This document shows positions 11,804-14,789 of a stretch of DNA of 14,789 nt, in pieces. How positions within the stretch are numbered: the first letter of the stretch is position 1; each line of letters starts with the position of its first letter. Source of the DNA: Baffinella frigidus (Eukaryota > Cryptophyceae > Cryptomonadales > Baffinellaceae); the NCBI GenBank assembly GCA_026770585.1, contig MU646679.1, positions 134,401 through 149,189 on the forward strand. The letters are read 5' to 3'. The position numbers were made by a program, and so were the translations under genes. The notes below the pieces were generated by a model, which did no database searches, was not told where the DNA came from, and was given only the letters and a program-made list of their open reading frames with translations.

Positions 11804-11894
11804 TGTGCTGATCGTCCCGACCAGGTTGCACTTGGGGACAGGGTCAAGGTGAAGGCAACCTGGTGATAAGGGTTAGGGTCCGCGTCAAGGCCAC

Positions 11895-11974
11895 CTGGTG
11901 AAGTCCTTGCGACCATTGGCGTCTGTTGGGAATGCGTACGACGAGGTGATTATCGGCACGATCGAAGACCCCTC
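11895..11974 (-). CDS. Exon encoding a TIR middle strand (SSIVPIITS)
   Basis: 80 bp with acceptor CCGGACGCAG and donor AG|GTGGCC on the minus strand; phase 0 at the start, +2 at the end. It encodes EGSSIVPIITSSYAFP then TDANGRKDFTR. IVPIIT after a conserved CYN-x-FK helix is the usual fourth/fifth-strand arrangement of TIR domains. It joins in frame to the exon at 13070-12964. Partial copies: 11606-11673, 12181-12218 and 12483-12516. Next exon not found. Alternative: a pseudogene copy, since the following codons would stop at once if the donor were not used. Confidence 0.68.
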
Positions 11975-12000
11975 CTGCGTCCGGATTCAGGGATCAGAGT

Positions 12001-12179
12001 TCCCAATTGAGGTCTGGCGTGTCCAAAATTACTACCGTATACATGCACGTCCAATAAATACACCCCAAGATTTCTTCAAGAAATGTTGGGGTGTATTTAT
12101 TGGACGTTCAAGAAATCTTGGGGTGTATTTGTTGGACGTGTATGGTAGAAATTTTGGACACGCCAGTACTAAATTGGGA
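12001..12179. mobile_element. Hairpin element copy 1, with a duplicated right arm
   Basis: Outer ends TCCCAATTGAGGTCTGGCG / complement. The inner arm GTCCAATAAATACACCCCAA pairs with its complement twice over: the right arm CTTGGGGTGTATTTATTGGA-like sequence occurs at 12085-12108 and again at 12115-12139. This gives an asymmetric hairpin with one extra half-arm. Confidence 0.85.
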
Positions 12180-12180
12180 T

Positions 12181-12218
12181 CACGAAGACGTGATTATTGG
12201 CACGATCGATGACCCCTC
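12181..12218 (-). pseudogene. SSIVPIITS exon fragment
   Basis: Acceptor CCGGACGCAG then EGSSIVPIITSS, then a stop just past the exon piece. Carried in the tandem unit between hairpin copies 1 and 2. Confidence 0.55.
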
Positions 12219-12233
12219 CTGCGTCCGGATTCA

Positions 12234-12402
12234 GGGATCAGGGTTCCCAATTGAGGTCTGGCGTGTCCAAAATTACTACCATGTTCATACACGTCCAATA
12301 AATACACCCCACGATTTCTTCAAGAAATCTTGGGGTGTATTTATTGGACGTGTATGGTAGAAATTTTGGACTCGCCAGCACTCAATTGGGAACTCTGATC
12401 CC
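12234..12402. mobile_element. Hairpin element copy 2, complete
   Basis: 169 bp, nearly perfect foldback from GGGATCAGGGTTCCCAATTG to its complement at 12381-12402. It includes GTCCAATAAATACACCCC and the central AGATTTCTTCAAGAAATCT stem. If transcribed it would give an unbroken hairpin of about 80 bp. Confidence 0.88.
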
Positions 12403-12466
12403 GCTGGCTTGTCCAAAATTAGTACCATACACGTCCAAATAAATACACCCCAAGATTTCTTGAAGA
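12403..12466. mobile_element. Hairpin element copy 3, left half only
   Basis: GTCCAAAATTAGTACCATAC to GATTTCTTGAAG matches the left arm of copies 1 and 2 and stops at the palindrome centre. The unit then continues with ACTAAATTGGGATCAC as after copy 1. Confidence 0.8.
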
Positions 12467-12482
12467 CTAAATTGGGATCACC

Positions 12483-12516
12483 AAGAGGTGATTATCGGCA
12501 CGATCGAAGACTCCTC
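12483..12516 (-). pseudogene. SSIVPIITS exon fragment
   Basis: Acceptor CTGGATCAG then EESSIVPIITSW on the minus strand. Fourth copy of this exon, truncated like that at 12181. Confidence 0.5.
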
Positions 12517-12538
12517 CTGATCCAGGATTCAGGGATCA

Positions 12539-12790
12539 GGGTTTCGGGTTGCAGGTTTCGGTTTTCGGGTTCCGGGTGTCGGTTTTCGGGTTCCGGGTAT
12601 CGGGTTTCGGTTTTCGGGTGTCGGGATTCGGTTTTCGGGATTCGGGATTCGGGATCAGGGGTGCCTCGGAGGACAGTTTGAAGTGGTTTCTGGTTTCGGG
12701 ATTCGGGTTTCGGGTTTCTGGTTTCGAGATTCTGGTTTCGGGATTCGGGTTTCGGAATTCGGGATCCGGGATTCGGGATCCGGCTACGCG
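12539..12790 (+). repeat. TTTCGGG/ATTCGGG variant array
   Basis: Roughly 30 units of TTTCGGG, TTTTCGGG and ATTCGGG with some GTGTCGG. Interrupted at 12661-12695 by a piece of the DENFF exon: NHFKLSSE at 12665-12688, with donor GT changed to GC. Long frames are artefacts of the 7-bp unit. Confidence 0.9.
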
Positions 12791-12963
12791 GGAGGGAGGG
12801 TTATTCCTATTAAAACGCCCCAACGCGTTTTTAAAATTTGTACCAACCATCCACTTTTGAAAATATTTGAAAAGAAAATAATGACTTCAGACAATAGATG
12901 GCTGGACCGGAGAGGTCCGCTGTTAACTGAATAGACATGATAGCCCTCCCGGGTAGGGGTTAC
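12791..12963. other. Intron part just after the TIR exon donor
   Basis: Starts on the minus strand with GTAACCCCTACC, the donor of exon 12964-13070. Otherwise AT-rich plain sequence with no element recognised. Confidence 0.5.
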
Positions 12964-13070
12964 CTCGGAGAAGAGTTTGAAGTGGTTGTAGCACGCCTCG
13001 TCCTTGAAGAAGTTCTCATCAATGACGCACAGCGCCACTCTCACGCGACTTGTCGCCGTATCCACCCCCC
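12964..13070 (-). CDS. TIR-domain exon (VALCVIDENFFKDEACYNHF)
   Basis: 107 bp with acceptor CTAAAGCAG and donor GAG|GTAACC on the minus strand; it starts with 2 nt of a split codon and ends at phase 0. It encodes GVDTATSRVRVALCVIDENF then FKDEACYNHFKLFSE. The order S-x-V-x-V-A-x-x-V-I-x-x-x-F-F-x-x-x-x-C-x-N-x-F matches the TIR segment usually given as gI..S.v.v.v.S..y..S..C..El. It joins in frame upstream to 14023-13962 and downstream to 11974-11895. This is the clearest protein homology in the window, from pattern memory only. TIR domains act as NAD-cleaving enzymes or as assembly modules in innate immunity. Confidence 0.75.
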
Positions 13071-13089
13071 CTGCTTTAGGATAAGTGCT

Positions 13090-13545
13090 CAGTTTTTTGG
13101 GGTCGGGATTTGGGGATTGGGGTTTGGGGTTTCAGTCATCGGATTCAAGGTGCATGGTTTAAGGTTGAGGGATGAGGGTTTAGGGCTTGGGGTTTCGGGT
13201 TTGGGTTTCGGGATTAGACGAAGTGGTTCTGGGGTTTAAAGGAGGGTATTGGATCGAGGGTTTAGAGGTTAGAGGTTAGTGGTTGCGGTGTACGAGTTCT
13301 AGGGTTTATGGTTAGGGGTGTCCTTGAGTTTGGGGTTTGGGGTTTAGGGTTCAGTTTTTTAGGGTTCAGTGCTTGGGTTTCAGGGGTTAGAGTTCAGGGT
13401 GCTAGAGTTTGGGGGTTGGGGTCTACCTTGGGGTTTGGGGTTTGGGGTTTGGGGTTTGGGGTTTAGGGTTTGGGGTTTAGGATTTGGGGTTTAGGGTTTG
13501 GGGTTTAGGGTTGGGGTTTTAGGATTTAGGGTTTAGGGTTTGGCC
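13090..13545 (+). repeat. GGGGTTT/TTTAGGG array, degenerate
   Basis: More than 40 imperfect heptamers, TTTGGGG and TTTAGGG mixed, most regular at 13425-13545. It fills the intron between exons 14023-13962 and 13070-12964. Confidence 0.92.
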
Positions 13546-13598
13546 GATGCCGTGCAGCGATGCAAACTCCGACCCAGGTTCCCCGCCCCCTGTTTGAG
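13546..13598. other. Non-repeat island in the telomere-like intron
   Basis: GCCGATGCCGTGCAGCGATG through CCCGCCCCCTGTTTG. On the minus strand it starts after an AACAG and reads GAGNLGRSLHRC or GGEPGSEFASLHG, with no family recognised. It may be a decayed exon. Confidence 0.25.
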
Positions 13599-13735
13599 GG
13601 TTTGGGGTTTGGGGTTTGGGGTTTGGGGTTTGGGGTTCGAGGTTTGGTATTGAGTGTTTGGTGTTTGGTGTTTGGTGTTTGGTGTTTGGTGTTTTGGGTT
13701 TTGGGTTTGGAGTTTAGGGTTTGGTTTCGGGGGTT
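13599..13735 (+). repeat. TTTGGGG and TTTGGTG array
   Basis: Seven TTTGGGG units, then about five TTTGGTG units, then TTTTGGG. A clear case of local homogenisation of successive variants. Confidence 0.92.
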
Positions 13736-13764
13736 GGGTTTTCGTGGCGCGCTGGGTCGAGATG

Positions 13765-13955
13765 TTGGTGTAGGGCTTAGGGTTTAGAGGTTAAGGGTTT
13801 AGTGTGCAGGGTGTAAGGTTCAGGGCGTAGGGTTTAGGGTGTAGGGTGTAGGGTGTAGGGTGTAGGGTGTAGGGTGTAGGGTGTAGGGTGTAGGGTGTAG
13901 GGTGTAGGGTGTAGGGTCTAGGGGTCAGGGTGTAGAGTGTATGGATGAGGGTGTA
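13765..13955 (+). repeat. GTGTAGG array
   Basis: At 13836-13919 there are about eleven consecutive identical or nearly identical GTGTAGG units, the most uniform block after that at 2541. Flanked by GGGTTTAG units. Confidence 0.93.
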
Positions 13956-13961
13956 GGGTAC

Positions 13962-14023
13962 CCTTGTGGACGTCTGCCTCGAGCGTGAGGGTGTCCACGA
14001 ACGAGATGTCCCGCACGTGCATC
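13962..14023 (-). CDS. TIR-domain exon (MHVRDISFVDTLTLEADVHK)
   Basis: 62 bp with acceptor GTTGACAG and donor GG|GTACCC on the minus strand. One nt, then 20 codons, then one nt. The last G and the first GG of the next exon (13070) complete a glycine codon, so the reading continues as DVHK-G-GVDTATS. W/M-x-V-R-D-I-S-x-x-D-T-L is the style of the TIR loop before the third strand. The preceding exon should end in two nt; both the 14316-14277 candidate (AC) and the 982-879 type exon (TG, giving W) would fit. Confidence 0.65.
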
Positions 14024-14102
14024 CTGTCAACATAAGGGGAAACATGACTTTAGAGACAAGCTGTCAACCTAAGAAGAGACTTGAATTTACAAACTTTCGG
14101 TT

Positions 14103-14270
14103 TTAGGGTATGGGATTCTGGGTTTCGGGAACTGGAATTTGGGTTTCGGTTTTCGGTTTTCGGTTTTCAGTTTTCGGTTTTCGGGTTCCAGGTTCCGGGT
14201 TCCGGGTTCCGGGTTCCGGGTTCCGGGTTCCGGGTTTGGGGTTTGGGGTGTGGGGTTTGGGGTTGGGGGG
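14103..14270 (+). repeat. TTTTCGG, then GTTCCGG, then GTTTGGGG array
   Basis: Successive blocks of three heptamer variants: TTTTCGG at 14145-14183, GTTCCGG at 14184-14235, TTTGGGG at 14236-14265. It fills the short intron between candidate exons 14316-14277 and 14023-13962. Confidence 0.92.
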
Positions 14271-14276
14271 GGTGAC

Positions 14277-14316
14277 GTGTGCTTGATCTTCGAGAAGAGG
14301 TGCGTCTCGACCCACA
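14277..14316 (-). CDS. Weak candidate exon (WVETHLFSKIKH)
   Basis: 40 bp between AAATACAG and GTCACC on the minus strand; two nt, 12 codons, two nt, phase-compatible with 14023-13962. VETHLF recalls VEAHLF of the VIREQ exon copies. Too short to be sure. Confidence 0.35.
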
Positions 14317-14340
14317 CTGTATTTGCGTCGATTGGAACCT

Positions 14341-14490
14341 AAGGGTTGGGTTATAGGGTTTAGGATTTCAGGTTAGGGGTTTGGGTATGGGGTATGGGGT
14401 GTAGGGTTTAGGGTTAGGAGTTCACTAACCCTAGGGGTGTAGGGTTTAGGGTTAGGGGTTCACTATGGGGTGTAGGGTTTAGGGTTAGGG
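14341..14490 (+). repeat. Telomere-like array with a repeated 55-bp unit
   Basis: Loose TTTAGGG/GTATGGG repeats. The string GGGTGTAGGGTTTAGGGTTA followed by GGAGTTCACTA or GGGGTTCACTA occurs twice (from 14398 and 14434), with a third start at 14469. Confidence 0.85.
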
Positions 14491-14499
14491 GTCGGCTCT

Positions 14500-14640
14500 C
14501 ACGGTTCGCTTCTGGGTATCAGGTGTTGTGTTTCTGGTTTCGCTCTGAGGTCGAGCCGTCCGGGCCAGAAAGGCGGGTATGCCTGACGGTGGCGGGGGGG
14601 AGCGTGTGGATTGATGATGACGTGCTTTGCCTGGCTTCTC
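14500..14640. other. Unassigned stretch upstream of the TIR exons
   Basis: Non-repetitive, GC-rich. Minus strand has AGCCAG at about 14627 followed by open readings such as KHVIINPHAPPRHRQAYPPF, but no family or donor is recognised. Possibly another exon. Confidence 0.25.
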
Positions 14641-14643
14641 CAC

Positions 14644-14789
14644 CCACCAAGCGGACCTCGAAGGGATCTCGAACAACCCCTAAGCGATAAGACCTAGGAC
14701 CCTACGGTAGGCAACCCGTAGGGACATAGGGGGGTTCCTACGGATAAGGTAACGGAAACTCGGGCTCTCAGCGCCCGAAAATCCCTTCG
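14644..14789 (+). mobile_element. CCACACAG-family MITE, copy E, cut by window end
   Basis: Begins CCACCAAGCGGACCTCGAAG (the terminal repeat with two changes) and runs to AAAATCCCTTCG; the last ~15 bp lie outside. Internal stem CGGGC/GCCCG, of the copy-B type. Confidence 0.88.

Noticed and set aside
11543-11866. Plus-strand frame with DDVIIGTGSGVVLVDFG, resembling a dinucleotide-binding loop
   Set aside because: The same DNA on the minus strand is the SSIVPIITS exon, supported by splice borders and four copies. The plus frame then enters a GA repeat. The Gly pattern is coincidental.
12536-12860. Frames of about 100 codons on both strands (SGFGFRVSG, NPETRNPNP)
   Set aside because: Translation of the TTTCGGG/ATTCGGG array, open on both strands at once.
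13791-14045. 84-codon frame with TLHPTPY repeats
   Set aside because: Translation of the GTGTAGG array; it is out of frame with the exon at 13962-14023.
1-14789. CRISPR array, prokaryotic operon, rRNA or tRNA
   Set aside because: No regularly spaced 25-40-bp repeats with unique spacers, no Shine-Dalgarno-led long frames and no recognisable RNA gene. The acceptor-like arrays have short, related spacers and are not CRISPR.

Overview
The window looks like nuclear DNA of a eukaryote, most likely a protist or alga. It has no long open reading frame, bacterial-style operon, rRNA or tRNA. It does have short exon-like blocks with GT/AG borders, long purine/pyrimidine microsatellites, arrays of the heptamer TTTAGGG (the telomere repeat of plants, green algae, dinoflagellates and apicomplexan relatives) and its variants, and many foldback or MITE-like elements. 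I cannot name the species. The arrays suggest a subtelomeric or telomere-repeat-rich locus.

Nearly all coding-like signal is on the minus strand and resembles one gene family. Read 3' to 5' along the plus strand, a right-hand block has candidate exons at 14316-14277 (weak), 14023-13962, 13070-12964 and 11974-11895. The last three have intact AG/GT borders and compatible phases. Joined, they give about 82 residues that read like the middle of a TIR domain: a VRDIS segment, then VALCVIDENFF and ACYNHFK, then SSIVPIITS. A left-hand block has a 39-codon exon at 3277-3161 with four cysteines (CPSC...C...C), phase-compatible with an exon at 982-879 carrying VPECFLSYSWG, a TIR box-1-like motif. A second CxxC exon type (IECGECLARGIAPP) lies at 8156-8062 and 8318-8265. 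Cys-rich ribbon followed by TIR recalls Roco-like multidomain receptors of protists; that link is inference from memory.

Almost every exon occurs as one good copy plus decayed or partial copies close by: FLSYSWG 3 times, the Cys ribbon 5, VIREQLVPTVEAHL about 5, SSIVPIITS 4. Two stretches (3480-4045 and 8157-8400) hold at least 16 tandem copies of what reads on the minus strand as an intron 3' end (TTGACTAAA...TTCGCAG). The locus therefore looks like tandem pieces of a TIR gene family, partly pseudogenised, with very repeat-rich introns.

The remainder is mobile or repetitive: a CCACACAG-ended MITE family (five near-complete copies, one cut by the window end, plus one fragment), a CCACGCAAGAG family (2), a CCACCCTGG family (2), a TGCTATCTTAGGGG family (6), TA- or GATT-flanked foldbacks, a 785-bp long-TIR element with nested insertions, and triplicated 100-bp hairpins at 12001-12466. 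Three MITE families carry a short internal hairpin whose two arms change together between copies. Three insertions can be checked against uninterrupted copies of the same target inside this window.
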